42,308 bases of DNA from a bacterium (GTDB taxonomy: Bacteria; Cyanobacteriota; Vampirovibrionia; Gastranaerophilales; Gastranaerophilaceae). The notes below the pieces were generated by a model. That model was not told the origin of the DNA. It worked only from the letters and a program-made list of their open reading frames with translations, and did not search any database. Position 1 is the stretch's first letter. Each line of letters opens with the position of its first letter. Positions 31,159-41,153 of this stretch are shown here, in pieces. The translations under genes were made by a program, and so were the position numbers. The stretch is from NCBI GenBank assembly GCA_017405375.1, contig JAFRAO010000018.1, positions 1 to 42,308 of the forward strand. The letters run 5' to 3'.

Positions 31159-32417
31159 TAATTATTTACTACACACAAATCTTTTCTGTATTTTTTGCCT
31201 TCAAAATCAATTACATCAAGTTCTTCGTACAATTTTTTTGTAGCAACGGAAATTGTTTTAGCATTTGTTGTAACTAACAAAGAACGTCCGCCGACAGTTT
31301 CATATTCAAGATATTTATTTTTTATTGTGTTAAAATGAGCGACTTTTGTTGATTCTTCAAGATTATCAAGCCCATATATTATAGCACCGCTTTTTCTTCC
31401 GGATGATAAAACAGCCGAAACAGAAAAATCATCAGAAATATTAATATCTGAATAATCATCTGCAAAAGAACCTGTTGCACATGCTTGTAATAACAAATAC
31501 AAATCTTCATTTAACAACGATAGGACACTTTGACAGTCATGTTCTTGCAGTGTTGTATTAAATTCTAAAGCAATAATTTCGTTATTTGGAGTTAAAACAG
31601 CATCAACACCTAAAATTCCGACATAAGGAGTTTCATTTTGAGCCAATGTTTCCAATGTCGGATAAATAATTTCATTCATAATAAATTGTTCATTATCAAA
31701 AGAAACTTTATAATCAGGAGCATAGCAACCCATTCCCGGAGTTAAAAGTCCGCCATCACCGTCTAAATCGAACTTGTAATTTGCAACACTCGTAAGCGGT
31801 AACGCTTTATAACCGTCGGTAATTACGTAAAAAGAAAATTCATGTCCATAAACAAAATCTTCTAAAATAACTTTTTGTTCACCTCTAAGAAATGACTCAT
31901 CAATAAACGATTTAGCAATATCAAAAGAACTGCAAACCAATGTACCGTTAACACCTCTGAATTCATCTGTTTTAGCTACAATAGGCAACTGAGTATTTCT
32001 TACATAATCGGTTGCTAAATTAGATTTTTCAAAAATACCAAATCTTGGTGTTGGTATTCTCAATTTGTACATAAATTTTTTACCATAAGATTTACAAGTA
32101 CAAATTTCAGCACTTTTTGAAGTCGGACCGAAAATTTGTTGACCGTTATCAGTGAAAAATCCTACGACATCTGCTTTTATTGCTTTTTCACTCAATGCAA
32201 TCGTTAAATCAACATTATTTTCAATTACAAATTCTAATAATTCAAATGGTGAATCTTCTCTAATATCAATACATTTACAAAACTCTTTCATTCCGTCGTT
32301 GCCGGAAGCAACAAAAATATTTTCAATATAATCCAGCTCGGATAATTTTTTTGCAAATGCATACTCTTTTGCAGATTTACCTATAATTAATACATTTTTA
32401 CGATTTATTTTTCTCAT
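31155..32417 (-). CDS. PurD-like ATP-grasp ligase (phosphoribosylamine-glycine ligase family, divergent)
   Basis: 420 aa with the PurD order of domains: an N-terminal nucleotide-fold domain (VLIIGKSAKEYAFAKKL), an ATP-grasp core (LPIVAKTDEFRG, VILEDFVYGHEFSF, LLTPGMGCYAPD, ILGVDAVLTPNNEIIALEFN) and a C-terminal domain (SVLSSGRKSGAIIYG). It departs from ordinary PurD at conserved sites: the glycine-rich ATP loop reads GVNGTLVC without AxGKG, and the usual NxRFGDPE is NTTLQEHD. It may be a true but diverged GAR synthetase or a ligase with another substrate. No other pur genes are nearby. Confidence 0.7.
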   Translation of the reverse strand: MRKINRKNVLIIGKSAKEYAFAKKLSELDYIENIFVASGNDGMKEFCKCIDIREDSPFELLEFVIENNVDLTIALSEKAIKADVVGFFTDNGQQIFGPTSKSAEICTCKSYGKKFMYKLRIPTPRFGIFEKSNLATDYVRNTQLPIVAKTDEFRGVNGTLVCSSFDIAKSFIDESFLRGEQKVILEDFVYGHEFSFYVITDGYKALPLTSVANYKFDLDGDGGLLTPGMGCYAPDYKVSFDNEQFIMNEIIYPTLETLAQNETPYVGILGVDAVLTPNNEIIALEFNTTLQEHDCQSVLSLLNEDLYLLLQACATGSFADDYSDINISDDFSVSAVLSSGRKSGAIIYGLDNLEESTKVAHFNTIKNKYLEYETVGGRSLLVTTNAKTISVATKKLYEELDVIDFEGKKYRKDLCVVNNY

Positions 32418-32561
32418 AAAAGTATTATACTACATAAACAATATAATTTTTATTAAGATATATTAAATTCATAAAAGTATTTTGGATAAAAATATGACTT
32501 TTAAAAATAAATTATTAAATACAAAATGTTGAGAGAGTTTTAAGTTGGAGATATTAAAATT

Positions 32562-32816
32562 ATGGCAAACACAAATAGTATAATAAATATGTTTAACAAT
32601 CTTTTTACATTACCTGCGGTACCGCAATCAGCTGCACCGAAAACAGAACAAGTTAAAGCAATTAGTTCAAATCCGTTTAATCCGAATTTATTTTTATCAA
32701 AGAATACTGATATGAGTACTTATGCAAAGAACAGACCTGTTGCAGGCGGATATTTTGCAGGATATTACAACGGAAAACCAAACATCGTCGGTAAAAAATT
32801 ATTTATCGAAATATAA
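32562..32816 (+). CDS. Hypothetical protein, 84 aa
   Basis: Polar, Asn/Pro-rich, without membrane segment; ends GYYNGKPNIVGKKLFIEI. A GGAG site precedes ATG 32562. No recognised family. Base composition and codon use match neighbours. Stands between the divergent PurD-like gene and the Ski2-like helicase. Confidence 0.6.
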   Translation: MANTNSIINMFNNLFTLPAVPQSAAPKTEQVKAISSNPFNPNLFLSKNTDMSTYAKNRPVAGGYFAGYYNGKPNIVGKKLFIEI

Positions 32817-32923
32817 AAAATTACTACATTTGTATGTCATTATTCAAATGTAAATAATATTTTACATTATGCCAAAATGTTTACATTTTGATATTCTTTA
32901 TTTGTGAGAGGATTTGTAGATTT

Positions 32924-35218
32924 ATGAATGAATTTCCATTTGAATTAGATGATTTTCAAAAAGAGGCATGCAAAATAATTGATAACGGTAATAGTGTTGT
33001 AGTATGTGCACCGACCGGTGCGGGAAAAACTGTTATAGCTCAGCATGCCATTCATATAGCATTGAAAGAGAATGTCAGAATTTTTTATACTACACCCCTA
33101 AAAGCCTTATCAAATCAAAAATATAACGATTTTGGTTTAAAATACGGCTATGACAAAGTAGGGCTTTTAACAGGAGATACATCTATAAATCGCAGCGGAC
33201 AAATTGTTGTTATGACAACAGAAGTTTTTAGGAACATGCTATATGGTACAAATCTCGGTTCTGTTGCAGACAATTTAAATAATGTGAAATACGTAGTTCT
33301 CGATGAAGTTCATTATATGAATGACGAAGATAGAGGTACTGTTTGGGAAGAAAGTATAATTTATTGTCCGACAAATATTCAAATAATAGCACTTTCCGCA
33401 ACAGTTGCAAATTGTCAGCAATTAACAGATTGGATAAATTCTGTACACCCGAAATGTGAATTAGTAAATACTGATTTTAGACCGGTTCCTTTAAGATTTT
33501 ATTATTATGACAGTTCACAGCCTTATAAATTATTGCCTCTATTAACACCATCAGGAGCCTTAAATAACAAGATTAAACCTGAACCAAAACCTTGGGGAAG
33601 AAACAAAAATAAAAAGAATCAAAATCCTGTTAAAAATGTTGTAAGTAATCTATACGAACAAGATATGTTACCCGCAATATATTTTACTTTTTCTCGTAAA
33701 AAATGTGATGAACAAATGGAAAAATGTGCAGGACTAGAATTAATTACAAATGAAGAAAGAGAAAGAATCAGAAGTATTGTTGATGAATACATTGCCGAAA
33801 ATTATTATTTAGCAAACAATAAGCATATAGAATATTTGTATTGTGGAGTGGCTTCACATCATGCCGGATTATTACCGGGCTGGAAAGTTTTAGTTGAAAA
33901 ATTATTTCAAGAAGGGCTAATCAAGGTTGTTTTTGCAACAGAAACTTTAGCTGCCGGAATAAACATGCCTGCACGCTCAACGGTAATAAGTTCAATTTCA
34001 AAAAGAACTGATAGCGGGCACAGATTATTAACATCAAGTGAATTTTTACAAATGTCAGGCAGGGCAGGCAGACGCGGCATGGATGAAATAGGTTATGTAA
34101 CAATAGTCGGAACACCTCATCAATCACCACAGGATGTTGCAGATTTAGTTTTGTCTGATGCAAACGATTTAGAAAGCAGATTTTCTCCAAGATATTCAAT
34201 GGTATTAAACTTATTGCAAAGATTCACTATTGATGATGCAAAATCATTGATTTTAAAAAGTTTCGGTTATTTTTCTTCAAATGCGCGACTTGCTCCGCTA
34301 TTACTACAAAAAGAACATAATCAACAAGTAATTGATGAAATGGATTCGTTCAAATGCAGTTATAATCTTATGAACAAAGATTTAATTGAATATAACAGAA
34401 TAAAGAATTTGTATGTTTCAAACAGACAAACATGCAAAACAATAAGAAAGCAAGAAAAGAATAAAAAACGACCATTTTCACAAGATTTTTTAGAATTTGA
34501 AAAAACTACAAAGAGCATGCTTCATCAAATGCAAGAATTTGAATGTGATAAGTGCAAATTTTATAAAAAGCACATGAAAAGCATTGAATTATTGGAAAGA
34601 TATAACAGGAAACAAAACAAACTTTTAAAAGAAATAGAGTTACAAAAAGATATTTATTGGAATAATTTTGTAAACCATAAAGATGTTTTGGTTGAAATGG
34701 GCTATATGAAAGATAATTACCCGACCACACAAGGACAGATTGTATCTCAAATAAGAGCCGAGAACGAATTATATATTGCAGAAATAATATTTTCAAATAT
34801 TTTGGAAGGTCTTACTCCAGCAGAACTCGCTTCTGTAATATGTTCAGTTACAACAGAGGATATCAGGGGTGAAAGTCATGCTCAATTACCTTTATCAAAG
34901 AAAGTGAGAAAGACTCTTAATTTAGTTAAAGATATTCGCAGAAAACTTGATAAAATACAAAAGAATCACAATATCGATGATTCGATGTATATAAATACAT
35001 TTTTTGCACCATTAATAGAGATGTGGGTGAATGGTGCCGAATGGGAATCCATAGTAGAGGAAACAGAATTTAACGAAGGAGATATAGTAAGAGTATTCAA
35101 AAGGACGATAGATATTTTACGTCAATTCTGTACAATAGATAATATTCCGGATTGGCTTGTATTTACGGCAAGAGAGGCAATAGATGCGATTCAGCGTGAA
35201 CCTGTAAATGTTGAATAA
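32924..35218 (+). CDS. Ski2-like DEAD/DEAH-box RNA helicase (SF2)
   Basis: 764 aa from ATG 32924 (GAGAGGA upstream, ~11 nt); an upstream in-frame TTG is less likely. Motif I is APTGAGKTVIAQ, Ia TTPLKALSNQK, II LDEVHYM (DEVH), III SATVAN, V-region FATETLAAGINMPAR and VI QMSGRAGRRG. The C-terminal part is helical, Lys-rich and includes two CxxC-like cysteines (~FECDKCKFYKK). Members in cyanobacteria and chloroplasts (ISE2/Ski2-like) act in RNA processing and turnover. Could also be described as a Mtr4/Ski2 relative without its arch. Confidence 0.9.
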   Translation: MNEFPFELDDFQKEACKIIDNGNSVVVCAPTGAGKTVIAQHAIHIALKENVRIFYTTPLKALSNQKYNDFGLKYGYDKVGLLTGDTSINRSGQIVVMTTEVFRNMLYGTNLGSVADNLNNVKYVVLDEVHYMNDEDRGTVWEESIIYCPTNIQIIALSATVANCQQLTDWINSVHPKCELVNTDFRPVPLRFYYYDSSQPYKLLPLLTPSGALNNKIKPEPKPWGRNKNKKNQNPVKNVVSNLYEQDMLPAIYFTFSRKKCDEQMEKCAGLELITNEERERIRSIVDEYIAENYYLANNKHIEYLYCGVASHHAGLLPGWKVLVEKLFQEGLIKVVFATETLAAGINMPARSTVISSISKRTDSGHRLLTSSEFLQMSGRAGRRGMDEIGYVTIVGTPHQSPQDVADLVLSDANDLESRFSPRYSMVLNLLQRFTIDDAKSLILKSFGYFSSNARLAPLLLQKEHNQQVIDEMDSFKCSYNLMNKDLIEYNRIKNLYVSNRQTCKTIRKQEKNKKRPFSQDFLEFEKTTKSMLHQMQEFECDKCKFYKKHMKSIELLERYNRKQNKLLKEIELQKDIYWNNFVNHKDVLVEMGYMKDNYPTTQGQIVSQIRAENELYIAEIIFSNILEGLTPAELASVICSVTTEDIRGESHAQLPLSKKVRKTLNLVKDIRRKLDKIQKNHNIDDSMYINTFFAPLIEMWVNGAEWESIVEETEFNEGDIVRVFKRTIDILRQFCTIDNIPDWLVFTAREAIDAIQREPVNVE

Positions 35219-35248
35219 ACGATATAATAAATTTTATTTAAGCAATAT

Positions 35249-35730
35249 CTACAACACTTTGTGTGTTATAAGCATTTGGAAAAATGTTTGCATCGCTTGA
35301 TCATCGTTTTGTTTAATCCATTTTATAATTGGCTTTATCGTTTGCCAGGTTTTTTGAGGATTTGTTTTAAATGATTTTAAAATTCCAATTACTAAATTTT
35401 TCATATCAACTACTCTGTTTGATTTTGTACCACATACACCATTTATAGCTCTATTTGTTTCTATTCTTTGTAGGGTTGCTTTCATTAAATTTGAATTTCC
35501 GGAATCTACAATTACATTTAATTCATCAAATAACTTTGCACGCTCTTCCTCAAGTTTTATTAATTCTTTTTGAGCTTCTTCCAAACTTTTTAGTTTTGGT
35601 AATTTAGCTGTTTTGGCTGTGTCAGCAAAAATATTATCAGGTTCTGTTACATACTTTGCAGGTTGCCAACATTGCTTGATTTTACCTGACCTTGTACTCT
35701 CTGACCGTTTTTAACTTCGTTTAAGCTCAT
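35249..35730 (-). pseudogene. Frame-interrupted gene of unknown function (~159 codons)
   Basis: An ATG at 35730 with AGGAG five nt upstream starts MSLNEVKNGQ but runs out after 27 codons. Dropping one AG unit from the AGAGAG run near 35698-35703 gives one frame to the stop at 35249: MSLNEVKNGQ, STRSGKIKQCWQPAKYV, then LPKLKSLEEAQKELIK...LITHKVL. A TTG at 35584 would give a 111-aa product from the intact 3' part. Helical, Lys/Glu-rich, phage-protein-like in style but I recognise no family. Either real decay, a switch, or a sequence error. Confidence 0.55.
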
Positions 35731-35950
35731 CTTTTCTCCTCGTTTTGTACTCTTACTATGATTAATTTTTTAATGGGGCTATATTTCAATAAAAGATTTT
35801 CAACAGACAAAATTGCCCCTATTCTATTAAAGATTATACCAGAGTTTGCGCCCATTTAAAATTCGTGTTTACAGTTCTTTACATTTGATAAAAAACGCAA
35901 AATCTGATTTAAAATGCAGTAACTTTATATTTGACATTAAGAAATATTAA

Positions 35951-35984
35951 GCTATTTTTTGAAAAAATAGCAATTTTTTTTTTT
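35951..35984 (+). terminator. Terminator-like hairpin and T11 run
   Basis: GCTATTTTTT-G-AAAAAATAGC (35951-35971) followed by AA and eleven T (35974-35984). Strong in form on the plus strand, but no plus-strand gene ends just before it; the Ski2-like helicase stops 730 nt upstream. The rest of 35731-35950 is AT-rich with nothing else recognised. Confidence 0.5.
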
Positions 35985-36030
35985 ACGCTACTTATACAAA
36001 GTGTAGTAGTGTAGAAAAGGAAATGTTTAT

Positions 36031-36834
36031 ATGAATGTAAATCCAATAAACGTAAGTAATCCAAATCCTCCAAAGCAAAATTTTACGGGCTTGAATGGTG
36101 GTAAATTCTTTGGAATGATGAAGGGAGCAGTATCCGGAGCTGCTGATGCAGGAGCGAAAAAACCCGGAAAAATCTCAGAAGGTATTACAAAGGGTTTGAC
36201 ATGGTTTTTAGATAAATGTTCTAAATTACCGGGATTTAGTTATTTTGCAGAAATGGCTGAGAGCAGTCAAATGATGTTTGGTGCAGTTGCATCACTTTTA
36301 ATGGCAGGTATATTAAGACCGTTAGCAATTTTTGCATTACCTGACGGCAAAGACGAAAAAGCAAAAGAACAATCCAAAAAAGATAAAGGGAATGCTGCAG
36401 GGCATGCTATTTCATCCGCACTTGTCGGATTTGTTTTTACAGTATCAATAGCAGAACTTTTAAAAAGAGGTTTTAAGAAAAGCGATATAGTTAAAAATAC
36501 AATAGAACGATTAAAAAATGAGGGTAAAGAAAAATATGCAGATGCATATCAGTCAGTATGTACATTCACTCCTGATAACATAATTGCGATACCAAGAGCA
36601 TTATTGACAGCTGTTGCAGCAGCTCCTATCGGTACATTCTTGATTAAACATGTATTTGGCATAGATTCTCCAAAAAATAAAGATTCAAAAAAAGAATTAC
36701 CACAACAAATAGAGCAAAATAACAAGCAACCGGAAAATAAAATAGAAATACTTGAAAAGAAAATTCCTGTTGCACAAGAACAACCAATATCTAATAGACC
36801 AATATTAGATACTATAAGAGGAGGAAATGCGTAA
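36031..36834 (+). CDS. Membrane protein with N-terminal FTG motif, 267 aa
   Basis: A polar N-terminus with an NFTGL motif (~residues 17-21), then three hydrophobic segments (~residues 87-110, 131-150, 188-210) and a Gln/Asn/Lys-rich tail. No family recognised. AAGGA precedes ATG 36031. The next gene starts in its stop codon (TAATG) and has the same plan (short N-terminal F-x-G motif, two or three membrane segments, polar tail), so the two are a tandem pair likely made together. Confidence 0.7.
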   Translation: MNVNPINVSNPNPPKQNFTGLNGGKFFGMMKGAVSGAADAGAKKPGKISEGITKGLTWFLDKCSKLPGFSYFAEMAESSQMMFGAVASLLMAGILRPLAIFALPDGKDEKAKEQSKKDKGNAAGHAISSALVGFVFTVSIAELLKRGFKKSDIVKNTIERLKNEGKEKYADAYQSVCTFTPDNIIAIPRALLTAVAAAPIGTFLIKHVFGIDSPKNKDSKKELPQQIEQNNKQPENKIEILEKKIPVAQEQPISNRPILDTIRGGNA

Positions 36835-37688
36835 TGAAAGTATCAAGTATTAGTAATCCGATTCAAAATAATTATGTAAATTCTAAAAATACACATAATG
36901 AAAATCAAAATAGCAAATATAATGCTTATACAGAAAATAAAACAATCAACAAAAACGCAAATTCCGATTCAGTTAACTTTTGCGGTATAACAGATTTAGT
37001 TGGCAAAGGATATAACAAAATCGCACCATATTGTGAAAAATTTGTAAATTGGAAACCATTAAAAAATAGAATTGAAAGTGGTAACTTTGTATTGGATATT
37101 GCAACTTTAGGTTCTGTATTAACATCAAGTATTTATGCATATAAATATGCAACTAACAAAGAAAAATCACTAAATGAACGAATTGCATTATCATTAAATT
37201 GTATGTTGGTTTGTGCTCTTGGGGCAGTTACAACATACGGAGCAAAAAGTTTGTTTAAATCTGCTCAGGCTCAATCTGCCGAAAATTACTTTAAACGCAA
37301 AGCTGAACAAGTAGGTGCACAAGCAGATTTAAATAAATTGATGGATAAATGCGGAAATAAATTTAAAGATGTAATAAAAGCTCTTGGGTTAAAAGAATTA
37401 CCTGAACATTTAAAGAATGAAGTATCCACAGAAAATTTAGCGAAATTAAAAGAAATTATACCTTCATATAAAGGCTTTTCACCTCTTGCAGATTTATTTA
37501 GCTGGGCATTAATTAACAGATTGGCAATTCCTGTAATTGTCCAAAAACCTGCAACAAATATCGCAATGAAAATATGTCATAAATTTGACGATAATAGCAA
37601 AGCAGGCAGCGAAAATAATACTAAAATTGCGCAACAAAATAATGATAACAAATCATTAACTGCACAAGAAAATACAGCAAAAGCGTAG
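36834..37688 (+). CDS. Membrane protein with N-terminal FCG motif, 284 aa
   Basis: Asn-rich N-terminus with VNFCGITDLVGKGYNK (~residues 48-63), hydrophobic segments near 82-102 and 117-135, a helical domain (KLMDKCGNKFKDVIKALG) and an Asn/Gln-rich tail. Translation-coupled to the previous gene, and a strong terminator follows. Function unknown. Confidence 0.7.
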   Translation: MKVSSISNPIQNNYVNSKNTHNENQNSKYNAYTENKTINKNANSDSVNFCGITDLVGKGYNKIAPYCEKFVNWKPLKNRIESGNFVLDIATLGSVLTSSIYAYKYATNKEKSLNERIALSLNCMLVCALGAVTTYGAKSLFKSAQAQSAENYFKRKAEQVGAQADLNKLMDKCGNKFKDVIKALGLKELPEHLKNEVSTENLAKLKEIIPSYKGFSPLADLFSWALINRLAIPVIVQKPATNIAMKICHKFDDNSKAGSENNTKIAQQNNDNKSLTAQENTAKA

Positions 37689-37711
37689 TTTTAGGTTAAT
37701 TTAATATATAT

Positions 37712-37745
37712 GAGGAAATGATAATTAAATCGTTTCCTCTTTTTA
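37712..37745 (+). terminator. Rho-independent terminator after the membrane-protein pair
   Basis: GAGGAAATGAT pairs with ATCGTTTCCTC (11 bp including one T:G) around a 6-nt loop, ending at 37739, then a T-run. 23 nt past the stop at 37688. Confidence 0.85.
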
Positions 37746-37826
37746 TTTGCTAAAATTTACAAAAATTTACAAAAATTTTGGAATATTTTTTTTGCCCGTG
37801 TAATCTTTTGTAGTAGAGGGGAAGAT

Positions 37827-40800
37827 ATGAACTTATTTGATGATGAAAAATTAGTAGAAATAACACAAGCTGATATCAAGAAAGCAATTAATAGTACAAA
37901 GAACTTTGACAGTATAACCAAAAAGAGAATTATTGCAAATGTTTTGGGTGCAGAGCTTGGGATAAAATTTTTAGATAAATTCGGTATTTCTGCCGATAAT
38001 CAAGACAGCTTGTACACCATCCCCGCAATATTAAAGAATACAGATATTGCTGATATATATATCGGAAATATAAAACTCGATGTAAGAATTGTTAGTGATG
38101 AAAATCATTTATTTGTTCCAAAAGTGCAGTTTAAATATCAGATTAAACCTGACATTTATATATTTATGAAACTTGCACAAGATTACTCTTATGCAGAATT
38201 CATAGGCGCAATCGCACCGGAAGAAATTAATACAAAATTCGAAAATGATAATTATTATTTTGTTAATAAAAATACTTTATATAATGAATTAAGCCTAAAA
38301 GTTGCATTAAACAAAATAAAACCAAAAAGTAATGTCGAGTTGGATAAATTTGAACTTTTGCAAGCTGAAAGCATGCTCGTTAATTTTATAGATAATGAAA
38401 TTTCAGAACATCTAAAAGAAGAAGTTTATAAAATGTTGGCAGAATGTAAAGAGTTCAGACATTTATTCAAAGAATTTCAAAAGATGGAGCAAGTTTTAAC
38501 ATCTTTAGCGAACACAAAGGATATATTAAAGGATAATTTGCTTGAAGTAATTAGCGGGCCGAGTGTTCCAGAAGTAGAAGTAGAGGAAATAACAGAAGAA
38601 GATATAAATAGCGCAAATTTAGACGAAATTGTTGCAGATACAACAGCCAGTTTTGTCGAAGATGTTATAGATAGTGATTATGAAGGATTTGATAGTATGA
38701 ACGATGAAGAAATTATTAATGGTGAATTTAGTGAATTATCTGATGATAATACAACTGAAATAATTGAAGAACCGGGCCAATTAGATGAACTTCCAAATGA
38801 TGAAGAGTTAGCTAATTTAGACAGTTTTAATGATATTGAAAATGAAACAGAAAATATGACAGATGATAATTTATCTTTCATTGATAGTACAGAACAAATT
38901 AATACATTAGACGAACCAAGTTTTGATATTGATATTGATTCTCCTGTTACAAATGATATTGACATGTTCGCAGAAAACACATTTACGTTAGATAGTGACA
39001 ACAATAATGTGTCAGAAAATGTGCAAATATTTGATGAACAAGGCAATGTAGATTTTAATTTAGATGAATCAAATGAACGAGATTTAATTTTGGATAATGA
39101 GGTAACTCCTTTAGAAGAAATCTCACCGAAAGAAGATTTAATTTTTAATGATAATAATGAAACTATTAATTTGAATGAAGATACTCCTATTGAGTTGGAT
39201 TTAGGAGATGAACCATTAGAACAAGTTGAAAATTTGCAAAATAATGATAATAAGCAAGATATAATTAATTTTGATGAAATTTCCAAAGAACAAAATGAAT
39301 TAGATGAATTTACAAATCCGCCGGATAACATTGAACCTGTTGAAGAATTATCCGATAATAATGACAATGATGCAAATGTTGATTTTGATATGGGAACAAA
39401 TACTCAAGCTCAAAATGAAGTATCAGATGAAGTTGAAAACAATTTTGAAGAAAACATAGGATTATTTGAAAATAATCAAGAAGAGAGTACAGAAGAAAAT
39501 CCGATTCAACAAAATGAATATACTGATTCAGATGACGAAAGTGAAGAATACTCTGATGATCTTAAACTTGATGATATAATTTCATTAATTAACGCTAATG
39601 CAGCAGAGAAAGATGCCCAAGCTGATGCACAAGAAAAAGAGCAATCTCAAGACAATGATTTTGAAGGGTTTGAAGAGTTTACCGAAGACATGGCACTTGC
39701 TGTTGAACAAGCTAATCCGAATATACATAATTCGCAAATACCTGAAGAAGAACGTGAAAATTATAATAGTGATTTTGACATGTTTGGTGAAACATCTTCA
39801 ACTCAAGTTGAAAATATAAAAGGTAATGATGTTGAAGAACTCATCAATGAAAGTGAAAGCAAAAACAATAAGACATTAGATGATTATAACTTAGATGAAA
39901 TTGATGAAATTAATGAAAATTCCGCACAAACAGCAGAATCATCATCAGAAGATTTATTGAATTTTACTGATGATTTTTCTACTGATGACAAAAATAATGA
40001 CAACTTAAGCAATAATTTTGAACAATCAGAAGCCGCTAATAATGATAATGTTATTGACTTTGACAAGGAAATTGAAAATTTAGAATCATCAAATATTGAC
40101 TTTAATAAAATTAACACAGATGATATTAACATTGATGACATAAATTTAGATGATATTAATTTTGATGATAATATTAATGATTTAAATATGGGAATTAACA
40201 ACGAGCAAGCAACAGATGTTAATGAAATACCTGAAATCCAATCTAAAAATTCACCTCAGTATAATGAAGAGATGTCGCAAGAAATAAGTCAGACAGAAGA
40301 AAACATGTACACGGAGGGGAATAATCAAGAATCCATTGAAAGACTTTATGATGATGAGAATTATGAAAATAAAGTAACATTAGATAATTTAAGCGAGTCT
40401 GTTGAATTAAACGAAGAACAAGAACAGTATATTAATCAAAAACAAACCAAAAAAGCTATAAATCCGATATTTATCGGTGTTGGAGTTTTAGCATTAATCG
40501 GAGCATTATTATTTGTTAAAAAAGATTTTATCTTGGATAAATTTAATCCAAAAACTGAAACTAATACAAATATTGCTCAAAACGAGGATATGCCGGTAGA
40601 AAACGAACAAGAAAATTCAAATAATGAAAATTCTGAAAATGAAAACATCGAAAAAAATAATATTGGCGAAATTCCGCAAGATACAGTTGATGCAGCAAAG
40701 ATAGAAAGTTCAAACAACAAAGCGGATTTGTTAAAACAGAATATATCCGAACCATTGAATTCAAATGATATAAAAAAATTGTATTGGGAAATTCCGCAAG

Positions 40801-41102
40801 AATTGACTTACAATGATGCAATCGTAAAATATCTAAAAGTTCTTGGAAAATCAATAAAATTGGATGTACAAAGTAACTTGTTAAATGTTTACGAAATTCC
40901 ATACTCAAATAAAATGATACTTGATGTAAAAATCAATAAATCAGGCGATAATCCGGAAGCAAATGTGTTAGTTTCAAGCGGGTCAAAGCAAATAGATAAA
41001 TTTGTGTTACAAAGTGTAAATGCAGCTCTAAAATACATAAAAGCCCCAACTTTGGAATTTCAAAAAGACTTTTATAAATTTTCTCTTATAATAAATTTCT
41101 AA
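37827..41102 (+). CDS. Large single-pass protein: N-terminal domain, acidic cytoplasmic region, TM, TonB-like C-terminus (1091 aa)
   Basis: Residues 1-~245 form a folded domain (KPDIYIFMKLAQDYSYAEFIGA recalls the cyanobacterial DUF1822 pattern; weak). Residues ~250-860 are extremely Asp/Glu/Asn-rich and disordered, with short tandem units (DDIN-IDDIN-LDDIN-FDDN near 765-785). One membrane helix lies at ~878-898 (PIFIGVGVLALIGALLFV). The last ~110 residues fit a TonB C-terminal domain (KMILDVKINKSGDNP, SSGSKQIDKFVLQSVNAAL, FSLIINF). The bulk is therefore cytoplasmic and the TonB-like domain extracytoplasmic, opposite in size ratio to ordinary TonB. Sits directly before a sigma-factor gene. GAGGGGAAG precedes the ATG. 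Confidence 0.75.
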   Translation: MNLFDDEKLVEITQADIKKAINSTKNFDSITKKRIIANVLGAELGIKFLDKFGISADNQDSLYTIPAILKNTDIADIYIGNIKLDVRIVSDENHLFVPKVQFKYQIKPDIYIFMKLAQDYSYAEFIGAIAPEEINTKFENDNYYFVNKNTLYNELSLKVALNKIKPKSNVELDKFELLQAESMLVNFIDNEISEHLKEEVYKMLAECKEFRHLFKEFQKMEQVLTSLANTKDILKDNLLEVISGPSVPEVEVEEITEEDINSANLDEIVADTTASFVEDVIDSDYEGFDSMNDEEIINGEFSELSDDNTTEIIEEPGQLDELPNDEELANLDSFNDIENETENMTDDNLSFIDSTEQINTLDEPSFDIDIDSPVTNDIDMFAENTFTLDSDNNNVSENVQIFDEQGNVDFNLDESNERDLILDNEVTPLEEISPKEDLIFNDNNETINLNEDTPIELDLGDEPLEQVENLQNNDNKQDIINFDEISKEQNELDEFTNPPDNIEPVEELSDNNDNDANVDFDMGTNTQAQNEVSDEVENNFEENIGLFENNQEESTEENPIQQNEYTDSDDESEEYSDDLKLDDIISLINANAAEKDAQADAQEKEQSQDNDFEGFEEFTEDMALAVEQANPNIHNSQIPEEERENYNSDFDMFGETSSTQVENIKGNDVEELINESESKNNKTLDDYNLDEIDEINENSAQTAESSSEDLLNFTDDFSTDDKNNDNLSNNFEQSEAANNDNVIDFDKEIENLESSNIDFNKINTDDINIDDINLDDINFDDNINDLNMGINNEQATDVNEIPEIQSKNSPQYNEEMSQEISQTEENMYTEGNNQESIERLYDDENYENKVTLDNLSESVELNEEQEQYINQKQTKKAINPIFIGVGVLALIGALLFVKKDFILDKFNPKTETNTNIAQNEDMPVENEQENSNNENSENENIEKNNIGEIPQDTVDAAKIESSNNKADLLKQNISEPLNSNDIKKLYWEIPQELTYNDAIVKYLKVLGKSIKLDVQSNLLNVYEIPYSNKMILDVKINKSGDNPEANVLVSSGSKQIDKFVLQSVNAALKYIKAPTLEFQKDFYKFSLIINF

Positions 41103-41153
41103 ATTGTGTTATGATATATGTGTTAGTTAGTAAATTTTTATGAAAGTTGAAAA

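Noticed and set aside
38678..39367. A 229-codon open frame antisense to the acidic protein gene
   Set aside because: Ser/Leu/Ile-rich mirror of Asp/Glu/Asn codons on the other strand; no start context, and the sense frame is clearly coding.
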